Of a stretch of 64,000 bases of DNA, positions 9,475-18,071 are shown in pieces. The stretch comes from Streptomyces griseiscabiei (lineage in GTDB: Bacteria > Actinomycetota > Actinomycetes > Streptomycetales > Streptomycetaceae). Below the pieces are notes generated by a model that saw only the letters and a list, made by a program, of their open reading frames with translations, was not told where the DNA came from and did not search any database. A program made the position numbers and the translations under genes. The stretch covers positions 744,001 through 808,000 of the forward strand of contig NZ_JAGJBZ010000002.1 of the NCBI RefSeq assembly GCF_020010925.1, given 5' to 3'. Each line of letters starts with the position of its first letter. The stretch's first letter is position 1.

Positions 9475-10044
9475 GTGCAGCTCGTAGTCGCACGGATCGG
9501 CCGCGCCCACGGCATCAAGGGCGAGGTCACCGTCGAGGTCCGCACCGACGAGCCGGAACTCCGGCTCGGCCCCGGCGCCGTCCTGCTCACGGACCCCGCC
9601 TCGACGGGCCCGCTCACCATCGAGACCGGCCGGGTCCACAGCGGCCGGCTGCTCCTGCGCTTCGAGGGCGTCCGCGACCGCAACGCCGCCGAGGCCCTCC
9701 GCAACACCCTGCTGATCGCGGAGGTGGACCCGGAGGAGCTGCCGGAGGAGGAGGACGAGTACTACGACCACCAGCTGATGGACCTGGACGTGGTCACCAA
9801 GGACGGCACCGAGGTCGGCCGGATCACCGAGATCTCGCACCTGCCCTCCCAGGACCTCTTCATCGTCGAGCGGCCCGACGGCAGCGAGGTGATGATCCCG
9901 TTCGTCGGGGAGATCGTCATCGAGATCGACCTGGAGGAGCAGAAGGCGGTCATCGACCCGCCGCCCGGTCTGATCGACGACCGGGCCGAGATCGCCTCCC
10001 CGCGGGACGCCGAGGAGCCGGCGGACTCGGAGGACCAGGCCTGA
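9475..10044 (+). CDS. rimM: 16S rRNA processing protein RimM
   Basis: The 189-residue protein begins at GTG 9475, ten bases after AGGAG (9460-9464); this is preferred over the ATG at 9451, which lies upstream of the ribosome site. RimM's N-terminal barrel is visible ([20 protein letters not shown]), then the PRC-barrel ([34 protein letters not shown]). RimM binds S19 and assists 30S head maturation. The C-terminal acidic tail is variable. Its stop overlaps the trmD start as TGATG. Confidence 0.95.
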   Translation: MQLVVARIGRAHGIKGEVTVEVRTDEPELRLGPGAVLLTDPASTGPLTIETGRVHSGRLLLRFEGVRDRNAAEALRNTLLIAEVDPEELPEEEDEYYDHQLMDLDVVTKDGTEVGRITEISHLPSQDLFIVERPDGSEVMIPFVGEIVIEIDLEEQKAVIDPPPGLIDDRAEIASPRDAEEPADSEDQA

Positions 10045-10877
10045 TGCGGCTCGACGTCGTCACGATCTTCCCCGAGTACCTCGACCCGCTGAACGTCTCC
10101 CTCGTCGGCAAGGCACGCGCGCGTGGACAGCTCCAGGTGCACGTCCACGACCTGCGGGAATGGACGTACGACCGGCACAACACGGTCGACGACACCCCCT
10201 ACGGCGGCGGCCCCGGCATGGTCATGAAGACCGACCCCTGGGGCGAGGCGCTCGACGACGTGCTGGCCCGGGGCTACGAGGGCGGAGCCGCCCGGCCCGC
10301 GCTCGTCGTCCCCACCCCCAGCGGCCGCCCCTTCACCCAGACGCTCGCCGTCGAACTCTCCGAGTGCCCCTGGCTGATCTTCACGCCGGCGCGTTACGAG
10401 GGCATCGACCGGCGCGTGATCGACGAGTACGCGACCCGGATGCCCGTCCACGAGGTCTCCATCGGCGACTACGTGCTCGCCGGCGGCGAGGCGGCCGTCC
10501 TGGTCGTCACCGAGGCCGTGGCACGGCTGCTGCCCGGTGTCCTCGGCAACGCCGAGTCCCATCGGGACGACTCCTTCGCACCCGGAGCCATGGCCAACCT
10601 CCTGGAGGGGCCGGTGTACACCAAGCCCCCCGAGTGGCGCGGCCGTGACATCCCCGACGTGCTGCTCAGCGGCCACCACGGGAAGATCGCACGCTGGCGC
10701 CGCGACGAGGCCCTGAAGCGTACGGCCGCCAACCGGCCCGACCTCATCGAGCGTTGCGACCCCAAGGCCTTCGACAAGAAGGACCGCGAGATGCTCTCCA
10801 TCCTGGGCTGGGCCCCGGATCCGGAGGGGGCGGCACAGGGCCGATTTTGGCGGCGACCGGAGGACGTGGAAGAATAG
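10044..10877 (+). CDS. trmD: tRNA (guanine-37-N1)-methyltransferase
   Basis: The 277-residue SPOUT enzyme begins [16 protein letters not shown]. The trefoil-knot SAM site is seen as PSGRPF, RYEGIDRRV and SIGDYVLAGGEAA. It methylates G37 next to the anticodon, preventing frameshifts. It overlaps rimM by one base, implying translational coupling, and lies 133 bases before rplS. Confidence 0.97.
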   Translation: MRLDVVTIFPEYLDPLNVSLVGKARARGQLQVHVHDLREWTYDRHNTVDDTPYGGGPGMVMKTDPWGEALDDVLARGYEGGAARPALVVPTPSGRPFTQTLAVELSECPWLIFTPARYEGIDRRVIDEYATRMPVHEVSIGDYVLAGGEAAVLVVTEAVARLLPGVLGNAESHRDDSFAPGAMANLLEGPVYTKPPEWRGRDIPDVLLSGHHGKIARWRRDEALKRTAANRPDLIERCDPKAFDKKDREMLSILGWAPDPEGAAQGRFWRRPEDVEE

Positions 10878-11010
10878 GTCGCTGTTGTGCGTCGTCCGGC
10901 GCGCGCCCCTGCCGCAGGGGGACACGACGCCCGCCCCGACACGGACAGCATCCTCCGATACACCTAGCTCCCGCCTATGACCTGTGGCATGGGTGAAGAA
11001 AGCAGACGAA

Positions 11011-11361
11011 ATGTCTCACCTGCTCGACTCCGTCGACTCCGCGTCGCTGCGCAGCGACATCCCGGCCTTCCGCCCGGGTGACACCGTCAACGTCCACGTC
11101 CGCGTCATCGAGGGCAACCGCTCCCGTGTGCAGCAGTTCAAGGGCGTAGTCATCCGTCGCCAGGGCGCCGGTGTCCGCGAGACCTTCACGGTCCGCAAGG
11201 TCTCGTTCTCCGTCGGCGTCGAGCGCACCTTCCCGGTGCACACCCCGATCGTCGAGAAGATCGAGCTCGTCACCCGCGGTGACGTCCGTCGCGCGAAGCT
11301 GTACTACCTGCGCGAGCTGCGCGGCAAGGCGGCGAAGATCAAGGAGAAGCGCGACAACTGA
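11011..11361 (+). CDS. rplS: 50S ribosomal protein L19
   Basis: The 116-residue protein starts [20 protein letters not shown], the usual start; the frame continues upstream to 10984 but those residues are not conserved. It contains the family block [14 protein letters not shown] and ends [15 protein letters not shown] hairpin CCCCT/AGGGG at 10906-10920 in the trmD-rplS gap could be an attenuator. L19 sits at the 30S-50S interface. Confidence 0.96.
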   Translation: MSHLLDSVDSASLRSDIPAFRPGDTVNVHVRVIEGNRSRVQQFKGVVIRRQGAGVRETFTVRKVSFSVGVERTFPVHTPIVEKIELVTRGDVRRAKLYYLRELRGKAAKIKEKRDN

Positions 11362-11440
11362 TCGCGCTCGGGTCGCGGCCCGTGCCGCGACCCGCGTCGC
11401 ACAAGGTCGTCACAGTGGGGCCGGATACGATTTGGCCCCG

Positions 11441-12169
11441 ATGGACTCCGAAGCACAGCAGCACATGGAGCGCGACCGTTCCCCCCGCCCTTCCGGCGAC
11501 GAGGTCTCCGAGGAGATCTCCGACACAGGAGGGCCCAGGGAGCGGTCGCGTTTCGCATGGGTGGACCGGACCACCGCATGGGTACCGGGCGGGTATTACA
11601 CCCTGACCGTGCTGATCTGCCTGCTTTTTCTGGCGCTCTTCAGCAACTTCGTGATGCAGCCGTTCCAGATTCCCAGCAGCTCCATGGCCGACTCATTGAG
11701 GATCGGGGACCGCGTTCTCGTAAATAAGTTGGCGTACCGTTTCGGATCTGAGCCGCAGCGCGGTGACGTCGTCGTCTTCGACGGCACCGGCTACTTCGGG
11801 AACGCCGACTACGTCAAGCGCGTTGTCGGCGTGGGGGGAGACCGGGTGGTCTGCTGCGACCAGGAGGGGAGGCTTGAGGTGAACGGCCGGTGGGTCGACG
11901 AGTCGTCGTTTCTGTACCCGGGCGACAGCCCGTCGAACGTACCCTTCGACGTGGTCGTCCCCGAGGGCAGGCTGTTCCTCCTCGGCGACCACCGCAGTGA
12001 CTCCAGCGATTCCCGCGACCATCTGGGATCGCCCGGCGGCGGCATGGTCCCCGTCGACTCCGTGATCGGCAGAGCCGACTGGATCGCCTGGCCCGCCGAC
12101 CACTGGACGCGGCTGGAGCGTCCGGACGCCTACGCGCGTGTGCCCGCCGCCGGCGGTGCGCATGGGTAA
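11441..12169 (+). CDS. sipW: Type I signal peptidase (SipW-like)
   Basis: This 242-residue membrane protein has a cytoplasmic N terminus, one transmembrane segment (YYTLTVLICLLFLALFSNFV), then box B with catalytic Ser81 (PSSSMADSL) and box D with general-base Lys126 (DYVKRVVGVGGD), and box E GDHRSDSSDSRDH. It cuts signal peptides from exported proteins on the outer face of the membrane. Unlike the three following paralogues it lacks a C-terminal hydrophobic segment. It is first of four; the order and sizes match sipW-X-Y-Z of S. lividans, recalled from the literature. It overlaps the next gene by eight bases. Confidence 0.93.
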   Translation: MDSEAQQHMERDRSPRPSGDEVSEEISDTGGPRERSRFAWVDRTTAWVPGGYYTLTVLICLLFLALFSNFVMQPFQIPSSSMADSLRIGDRVLVNKLAYRFGSEPQRGDVVVFDGTGYFGNADYVKRVVGVGGDRVVCCDQEGRLEVNGRWVDESSFLYPGDSPSNVPFDVVVPEGRLFLLGDHRSDSSDSRDHLGSPGGGMVPVDSVIGRADWIAWPADHWTRLERPDAYARVPAAGGAHG

Positions 12170-13301
12170 CCGTGGCAAACCCCGCGGTGCCCCTCCCGCC
12201 ACCGCGGCAGCCAACCTGCTGCCCACCGGTTCGCGGCGGTCCGGCGGTGCCGCCCGGCCGAGCCGGGTCGAGCGGCGCAAGCTCGCCCGGAAGATCAAGC
12301 GGCGCAGACGTCGCTCCGCGGTCAAGGAGATCCCGCTCCTCGTCGGGGTCGCCGTCCTCATAGCCCTGGTCCTGAAGACCTTCCTCGTCCAGGCGTTCGT
12401 GATCCCGTCGGGCTCCATGGAGCAGACGATCCAGATCGGTGACCGGGTCCTGGTCGACAAGCTCACCCCCTGGTTCGGTTCCGAACCCACCCGCGGGGAC
12501 GTCGTCGTCTTCAAGGACCCCGGCGGCTGGCTGGAGGACGAGCAGACGACCGCGGCGGCCGAGGACCCGATCGTCATCAAACAGATAAAGGAAGGCCTGC
12601 AGTTCATCGGCCTCCTCCCGTCCGACGACGAGCAGGACCTGATCAAGCGGGTCGTCGCGGTCGGCGGCGACACCGTCAAGTGCTGCGACACCCAGGGCCG
12701 CGTCACCGTCAACGGCATGCCGCTGGACGAGACGGCGTACATCCACCCGGGCAACCAGCCCTCGACGCAGCAGTTCCAGGTGACCGTGCCCCAGGGCCGT
12801 CTGTGGGTGATGGGCGACCACCGGGAGAACTCCGCGGACTCGCGCGCCCACCAGTCCGACGATTCGAAAACGGCTCAGTTCGGCGGTACGGTCCCGCAGG
12901 ATGCCGTCGTCGGCCGGGCCGTGGTCATCGCCTGGCCGGTGGGCCACTGGGGGCAGTTGGAGGAGCCGGACACGTTCTCCGCCGTGCCGAGCGGGTCGGC
13001 CACCGCCCTCGGCGCTTCGCATAGGGTGGCCTCCGCGGATCGAAATGGATTGATCCCCCTCCCGACCCCTGCGGAACTCCCGCTCGTTATGGGAGTGGTG
13101 GGCCTGCACCGGCTGTGGCGCGGGCGGCGGTACGGAGTGAGGAGTGGATGTGGGGGATTTGGCGGTCGGCGCACGGTCCGGGCACGGTGGTTCCGAAGAA
13201 CGTCCCGAGCGGTCCGACGAGGCGGCTTCCCCGGCCGCGGAGAACATGGAGAACGTGGAGAGCACCGTGAATTCCGAGGGTTCCGCCGACTCCGGGAGTG
13301 A
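12162..13301 (+). CDS. sipX: Type I signal peptidase (SipX-like), long C-tail
   Basis: Start ATG 12162 overlaps the end of sipW. The N terminus is very basic (KLARKIKRRRRR) before the transmembrane segment, with Ser85 (PSGSMEQT) and Lys162 (DLIKRVVAVGGD) as catalytic dyad and GDHRENSADSRAH as box E. A C-terminal hydrophobic stretch (LPLVMGVVGL) suggests a second anchor. At 379 residues it is longer than the roughly 320 I recall for SipX because the reading frame runs 158 bases into sipY; the last 50 residues are Arg/Gly-rich and may not be conserved. Confidence 0.9.
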   Translation: MGNRGKPRGAPPATAAANLLPTGSRRSGGAARPSRVERRKLARKIKRRRRRSAVKEIPLLVGVAVLIALVLKTFLVQAFVIPSGSMEQTIQIGDRVLVDKLTPWFGSEPTRGDVVVFKDPGGWLEDEQTTAAAEDPIVIKQIKEGLQFIGLLPSDDEQDLIKRVVAVGGDTVKCCDTQGRVTVNGMPLDETAYIHPGNQPSTQQFQVTVPQGRLWVMGDHRENSADSRAHQSDDSKTAQFGGTVPQDAVVGRAVVIAWPVGHWGQLEEPDTFSAVPSGSATALGASHRVASADRNGLIPLPTPAELPLVMGVVGLHRLWRGRRYGVRSGCGGFGGRRTVRARWFRRTSRAVRRGGFPGRGEHGERGEHREFRGFRRLRE

Positions 13302-14166
13302 CTCCCCGGACGGAACGAACGGAGCGGAGACCGGCGACGCCACCCCGGCCGCGGCCGACGGCGACGGTCAGAACGAGCGGCCCAGGAAGAAGCAGCGTTC
13401 CTTCTGGAAGGAACTGCCGATCCTGATCGGTATCGCGCTGGTGCTCGCGCTGCTCATCAAGACCTTCCTGGTCCAGGCGTTCTCCATCCCGTCCGACTCG
13501 ATGCAGAACACCCTGCAGGAGGGCGACCGGGTCCTGGTCGACAAGCTCACCCCGTGGTTCGGCTCCGAGCCCGAGCGCGGCGAGGTCGTCGTCTTCCACG
13601 ACCCGGACGGCTGGCTGCGCGGCGAACCCACCCTGGAGCCCAACGCCGTACAGCGCGTCCTCGGCTGGATCGGCCTGATGCCGTCCGCCGAGGAGAAGGA
13701 CCTCATCAAGCGCGTCATCGGCGTCGCCGGCGACACCGTCGAGTGCAACGGCACGGGCCCGCTCAAGGTCAACGGCAAGGCGCTGAACGAGCCGTACGTG
13801 TACCCGGGCAACACCCCCTGCACCGTCGACGACACCGGCGGCCAGTTCAAGGTGAAGGTACCCGAGGGCAAAATCTGGGTCATGGGTGACCACCGGCAGA
13901 ACTCGCTGGACTCCCGCTACCACCAGAACGACAGCAACAAGGGCATGGTCCCCGTCGACCAGGTCGTGGGCCGCGCCATCGTGGTCGCCTGGCCGCCCAC
14001 CCGCTGGTCCACGCTGCCGGTTCCCGACACCTTCGACCAGAACCTGAACGCCGCCGCCCCCGGCGCGCTCGGCCTCGCCGGCGCGGTGCCGCTGGTGCTG
14101 TGGCGTCGGCGCCGCCTTCTGGCCACCGCGAGCCCGAGGGTTTCTGGCACGCGTACCGCCGGGTAG
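13144..14166 (+). CDS. sipY: Type I signal peptidase (SipY-like)
   Basis: The 340-residue protein starts at GTG 13144 with GGAG (13134-13137) six bases upstream, inside the end of sipX. A long acidic, Ser/Gly/Asp-rich cytoplasmic region of about 85 residues precedes the transmembrane helix. Catalytic Ser119 (PSDSMQNT) and Lys189 (DLIKRVIGVAGD) are present, and box E is GDHRQNSLDSRYH. The C terminus has a hydrophobic anchor (LGLAGAVPLVLW) followed by RRRR. SipY is reported as the major signal peptidase in S. lividans. A downstream ATG at 13246 is a possible shorter start. Confidence 0.92.
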   Translation: MDVGDLAVGARSGHGGSEERPERSDEAASPAAENMENVESTVNSEGSADSGSDSPDGTNGAETGDATPAAADGDGQNERPRKKQRSFWKELPILIGIALVLALLIKTFLVQAFSIPSDSMQNTLQEGDRVLVDKLTPWFGSEPERGEVVVFHDPDGWLRGEPTLEPNAVQRVLGWIGLMPSAEEKDLIKRVIGVAGDTVECNGTGPLKVNGKALNEPYVYPGNTPCTVDDTGGQFKVKVPEGKIWVMGDHRQNSLDSRYHQNDSNKGMVPVDQVVGRAIVVAWPPTRWSTLPVPDTFDQNLNAAAPGALGLAGAVPLVLWRRRRLLATASPRVSGTRTAG

Positions 14167-14246
14167 GGTGCCGTCCCAGATCGCCGATCTTCCGCGGCCC
14201 GTACGGGGCCGGGACGGTCGATTCTCCGACCTGGGGGAGCACTGGG

Positions 14247-14990
14247 ATGAGCGGGACGACACGTCGTACGGACGAGGGCCTCGGACGGCTCGGCAGCACG
14301 CTGTCGGGACTGGCCGTGGCCCTCGGCTGTGTGCTCTTCCTGGGCGGCTTCGTCTGGGGTGCCATCGTCTACGCGCCCTACACCGTGCCCACCGACTCCA
14401 TGGCCCCCACCATCACCTCCGGGGACCGCATACTCGCCCAGCGGATCGACGGCGCCGAGATCGAGCGCGGTGACGTCGTGGTCTTCCGGGAGGAGACCTG
14501 GGGCAACTCGCCCATGGTCAAGCGGGTCGTCGCGGTCGGCGGGGACACGGTCGCCTGCTGCACCGACGGCAAACTGACCGTCAACGGCAAGCAGATCGAC
14601 GAGGCCTATCTGCACGGTGAGGACGCCGAGCTGACCGGCATACCCGAGATCACCGTCCCCAAGGGCCGGCTGTTCCTCCTCGGTGACGAGCGCAGCGGCT
14701 CCCTGGACTCCACCGCGCACCTCACGGAGGCCGGCCGGGGCACGGTGCCCCGGGCCAACGTGGACGCGCGCGTGGACGCCGTCGTCTGGCCCATGGACGG
14801 CATGCTGGCCCGCCCCACGGGCTTCGAGAAGCTCGGCGCGCTCTCCTCTCCCGGCCCGCTGCGGCTGATCACCGCCGCCCTGGTCGTGGGCATGGTGCTG
14901 GTGCTGGGCGGCGCGGCCTACGGACCCGTCGCCAAGCGCCTCGGGGGACGCGGCCGTACGACGCAGCCGGAGCCGGCCGGTGTCGGCTGA
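14247..14990 (+). CDS. sipZ: Type I signal peptidase (SipZ-like)
   Basis: This 247-residue protein starts at ATG 14247 preceded by GGGGGAG. It has an N-terminal transmembrane helix (SGLAVALGCVLFLGGFVWGA), Ser51 (PTDSMAPT), Lys92 (PMVKRVVAVGGD) and a C-terminal helix (ITAALVVGMVLVLGGAA). Box E reads GDERSGSLDSTAH, with Glu where the other three have His. The NUDIX gene starts within its last codons, matching the S. lividans report that sipZ begins a separate operon with unrelated genes. Confidence 0.92.
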   Translation: MSGTTRRTDEGLGRLGSTLSGLAVALGCVLFLGGFVWGAIVYAPYTVPTDSMAPTITSGDRILAQRIDGAEIERGDVVVFREETWGNSPMVKRVVAVGGDTVACCTDGKLTVNGKQIDEAYLHGEDAELTGIPEITVPKGRLFLLGDERSGSLDSTAHLTEAGRGTVPRANVDARVDAVVWPMDGMLARPTGFEKLGALSSPGPLRLITAALVVGMVLVLGGAAYGPVAKRLGGRGRTTQPEPAGVG

Positions 14991-15555
14991 GGACACGCAC
15001 GGGGGCGCCGCCGGGGACGTCTCCGGGGGTACGTACGCGGCCGCGCAGGGGGACACGTACGAGGGCGGGCTGCGCCGGGTGGCGCGGGTGATCCTGCTGG
15101 ACCCGGCGGAGCGCGTCCTGCTGCTGCACGGGCACGAGCCGGACGATCCGGCCGACGACTGGTGGTTCACGCCCGGCGGCGGTGTGGAGGGCGCGGAGAC
15201 CCGTGAGGAGGCCGCCCTGCGGGAACTCACGGAGGAGACCGGGATCACGGACGTCGAGCTGGGCCCCGTGCTCTGGCGGCGGATGTGCTCCTTCCCCTTC
15301 GCCGGACGCCGCTGGGACCAGGACGAGTGGTACTACCTCGCCCGCACCCCCGAGACGCACCAGGTGGTGCCCGCCGCGGCGGGTCTGACGGAGCTGGAAC
15401 GACGCAGTGTGGCCGGAGCACGCTGGTGGACGTGCGGGGAACTGGCCCGCACGCATGAGACGGTGTACCCGACCAGACTCGCCGAACTGCTGCGCACGCT
15501 GCTCGACGAGGGTCCCCCGGCCAGACCCGTGGTCCTCGACACCGAAATTGTCTAG
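14980..15555 (+). CDS. NUDIX hydrolase
   Basis: The 191-residue protein starts at GTG overlapping sipZ by 11 bases. The Nudix box is intact: GGVEGAETREEAALRELTEE fits Gx5Ex7REUxEExGU, whose glutamates bind Mg2+. It hydrolyses a nucleoside diphosphate linked to another group; the substrate is not predictable. A Gly/Thr-rich N terminus of about 30 residues precedes the fold. Coupling to sipZ is positional rather than functional as far as can be seen. Confidence 0.9.
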   Translation: MSAEDTHGGAAGDVSGGTYAAAQGDTYEGGLRRVARVILLDPAERVLLLHGHEPDDPADDWWFTPGGGVEGAETREEAALRELTEETGITDVELGPVLWRRMCSFPFAGRRWDQDEWYYLARTPETHQVVPAAAGLTELERRSVAGARWWTCGELARTHETVYPTRLAELLRTLLDEGPPARPVVLDTEIV

Positions 15556-15611
15556 AGGCTCGCGGGACTGGCGCACAATGGTGGGATCGCACGGCTGAAG
15601 GGGAACATGCC

Positions 15612-15920
15612 ATGAGCGCCGAGGACCTCGAGAAGTACGAGACCGAGATGGAGCTGAAGCTCTACCGGGAGTACCGCGATGTCGTCGGTCTGTTCAAATA
15701 CGTGATCGAGACCGAGCGGCGTTTCTACCTCACCAATGACTACGAGATGCAGGTGCACTCGGTCCAGGGCGAGGTGTTCTTCGAGGTGTCGATGGCGGAT
15801 GCCTGGGTGTGGGACATGTACCGGCCGGCTCGGTTCGTGAAGCAGGTGCGGGTGCTCACGTTCAAGGACGTGAACATCGAGGAGCTGAACAAGAGCGATC
15901 TGGAGCTGCCGGGCAGCTGA
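15612..15920 (+). CDS. DUF2469 actinobacterial conserved protein
   Basis: This 102-residue protein (MSAEDLEKYETEMELKLYREYRD is its opening region) is very strongly conserved across actinobacteria and carries DUF2469. It is rich in aromatic and charged residues, without signal peptide or membrane segment, so it is probably cytoplasmic. GAAGGGG lies upstream of ATG 15612. Its function is unknown; neighbours are constant (signal peptidases, NUDIX, yraN, comM, dprA). Confidence 0.9.
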   Translation: MSAEDLEKYETEMELKLYREYRDVVGLFKYVIETERRFYLTNDYEMQVHSVQGEVFFEVSMADAWVWDMYRPARFVKQVRVLTFKDVNIEELNKSDLELPGS

Positions 15921-15966
15921 GACGGGTTCCGGGGGCGGTGGGCCGTCCTTCGTGCGGGTGACGAAG

Positions 15967-15993
15967 TTGTCCACAATCGGCTGCTTGTCCACC
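15967..15993 (+). promoter_or_regulatory. Two DnaA-box-like nonamers upstream of yraN
   Basis: TTGTCCACA (15967-15975) is the preferred Streptomyces DnaA box, and TTGTCCACC (15985-15993), one base off, lies 18 bases further in the same orientation. They sit in the 129-base gap before yraN-comM-dprA. Two boxes are too few for an origin; they could allow DnaA to influence these DNA-processing genes, or could be chance. Confidence 0.35.
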
Positions 15994-16049
15994 AAGATCC
16001 AATAGTCGGCCGAGCCGCCCCCAATGTTGGCGCCGGAGGTGGTGCCGAC

Positions 16050-16415
16050 ATGAACAAGGCACGAGGCGCACTCGGGAAGTACGGCGAGGAACTGGCCGCG
16101 CGGCGGCTGACCGACGCCGGGATGACGGTCCTGGAGCGGAACTGGCGCGGTGGCCGGTCCGGTGAGATCGACATCGTGGCCCGTGACGGGGACGCGCTGG
16201 TCGTCTGCGAGGTGAAGACCCGCAGGGCCGGGCCCTTCGAGCATCCGATGGCGGCCATTACGCCCACGAAGGCGGAACGCCTGCGCGGCCTCGCCGAACG
16301 CTGGCTCCAGGAACACGGAGGGAGCCCACCGGGCGGCGTCCGCATCGACGTCGTCGGTGTCGTCCTCCCCGACCGTGGCGCCCCCGTCGTGGAGCATGTG
16401 CGGGGGGCGGCCTGA
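16050..16415 (+). CDS. yraN: UPF0102 (YraN) nuclease-fold protein
   Basis: The 121-residue protein has the restriction-endonuclease-like UPF0102 fold: [16 protein letters not shown], then [22 protein letters not shown] with the Asp...Glu-x-Lys nuclease pattern (EIDIV...CEVKTR). It is always near comM in actinobacteria. Biochemical role is unproven. Its stop overlaps the comM start as TGATG. Confidence 0.92.
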   Translation: MNKARGALGKYGEELAARRLTDAGMTVLERNWRGGRSGEIDIVARDGDALVVCEVKTRRAGPFEHPMAAITPTKAERLRGLAERWLQEHGGSPPGGVRIDVVGVVLPDRGAPVVEHVRGAA

Positions 16416-18037
16416 TGGGGTTCGCCCGTACGTGCTCCGTGGCCCTCGTCGGTGTCGAGGGCGTCGTCGTGGAGGTCCAGGCCGACCTGGAACCGGGCGT
16501 CGCGGCCTTCACCCTGGTGGGGCTCCCGGACAAGAGCCTGACGGAGAGCAAGGACCGGGTCAGGGCGGCGGTGGTCAACTCGGGCGCCGAGTGGCCGCAG
16601 AAGAAGCTGACGGTGGGGCTCAGCCCCGCCTCGGTGCCGAAGGCCGGCAGCGGGTTCGACCTCGCGATCGCGTGCGCGATCCTGGGGGCCTCCGAGCGGA
16701 TCGATCCACGAGTGCTCTCCGACATCGTGATGATCGGGGAGCTGGGACTCGACGGGCGGGTCCGTCCGGTCCGGGGCATCCTGCCCGCCGTGCTGGCCGC
16801 CGCCGAGGCCGGATACGAACAGGTGGTGGTACCGGAGTGCGCCGCCGCGGAGGCCGCACTGGTGCCCGGCGTCTCGGTACTGGGCGTGCGCACCCTGCGG
16901 CAGCTGATCGCCGTGCTCGCGGACGAGCCCGTGCCGGACGAGGAACCCGACGAGGGCCGCCCGGACCCGCTCCTGGCGGGCCTGCGGCTGCCGGGCACGG
17001 GCGCGGCGACCGGGATGCACACCACGGGCGCCGCGCAGCAGGACCTGGGCCACGACCTGGCCGATGTCGTCGGACAGCTCGCCGCCCGGACCGCGGTGGA
17101 GGTCGCTGCGGCCGGCGGGCACCATCTCTTCCTGGAGGGGCCGCCGGGCGCGGGCAAGACGATGCTCGCCGAGCGGCTGCCCGCCATCCTGCCGAAGCTG
17201 GCCAGGGAGGAGTCGCTGGAGGTCACGGCGGTCCACTCGATCGCCGGTCTGTTGCCGGTGGGGAAACCGCTGGTCGACGTGGCGCCCTACTGCGCCCCGC
17301 ACCACTCGGCCACGATGCAGGCCCTGGTCGGCGGTGGTCAGGGCATCGCCCGGCCCGGCGCGGTCTCCCTCGCCCACCGCGGGGTGCTCTTCCTCGACGA
17401 GACCCCCGAGTTCAGCGGCCAGGCCCTGGACGCGCTGCGGCAGCCGCTGGAGGCGGGGCACGTCGTGATCGCGCGCAGCGCCGGAGTGGTGCGGTTCCCG
17501 GCGAAATTCCTGATGGTGCTCGCCGCGAATCCCTGTCCCTGCGGGCGCTTCTCGCGGACGGACGACTTCTGTGAATGCCCGCCCGCGGTGATCCGCCGCT
17601 ATCAGGCCCGGCTCTCCGGGCCCCTGCTGGACCGGGTGGACCTGCGGGTCGAGGTCGACCGGGTCACCCGCTCCGAACTTACACAGCCCGGCGCCCGGGG
17701 CGAGTCCACCGCGACGGTGGCCGACCGGGTGCGCGCGGCCAGGGACCGGGCGGCCGCACGGCTGCTCGGCACACCATGGCGCACGAACAGCGAGCTGCCG
17801 GGACGGGAACTGCGCAGCCGCTGGCACGCCGCCCCGGGCGCGATGGACGAGGCCGAGCGCTGTCTGGAGCGGGGCGTGCTCACCGCGCGCGGCCTGGACC
17901 GGGTCCTGCGGGTCGCCTGGACCGTGGCCGACCTCGTCGGCCACGACCGCCCGGACGCGACCGACGTCAACCTGGCTCTGCAACTGCGCACCGGAGTTCC
18001 CCGAGGGGTGCCGATGGCGATCGGGGCGCTCACATGA
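16415..18037 (+). CDS. comM: ComM/YifB-family AAA+ ATPase (Mg chelatase-like)
   Basis: The 540-residue protein has an N-terminal Lon-type fold domain (LVGLPDKSLTESKDRVRAAV), the Walker A GPPGAGKTMLAERL, Walker B LFLDETPEF, the cysteine pair ANPCPCG and a C-terminal helical domain (WRTNSELPGRELRSRW). In Vibrio, ComM is a hexameric helicase that promotes branch migration during natural transformation. Its role in Streptomyces is not established. It is followed by dprA, another recombination mediator. Confidence 0.93.
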   Translation: MGFARTCSVALVGVEGVVVEVQADLEPGVAAFTLVGLPDKSLTESKDRVRAAVVNSGAEWPQKKLTVGLSPASVPKAGSGFDLAIACAILGASERIDPRVLSDIVMIGELGLDGRVRPVRGILPAVLAAAEAGYEQVVVPECAAAEAALVPGVSVLGVRTLRQLIAVLADEPVPDEEPDEGRPDPLLAGLRLPGTGAATGMHTTGAAQQDLGHDLADVVGQLAARTAVEVAAAGGHHLFLEGPPGAGKTMLAERLPAILPKLAREESLEVTAVHSIAGLLPVGKPLVDVAPYCAPHHSATMQALVGGGQGIARPGAVSLAHRGVLFLDETPEFSGQALDALRQPLEAGHVVIARSAGVVRFPAKFLMVLAANPCPCGRFSRTDDFCECPPAVIRRYQARLSGPLLDRVDLRVEVDRVTRSELTQPGARGESTATVADRVRAARDRAAARLLGTPWRTNSELPGRELRSRWHAAPGAMDEAERCLERGVLTARGLDRVLRVAWTVADLVGHDRPDATDVNLALQLRTGVPRGVPMAIGALT

Positions 18038-18071
18038 GGGCCACGGCCTGCGATCCGTCGGCAGGTGGCCC

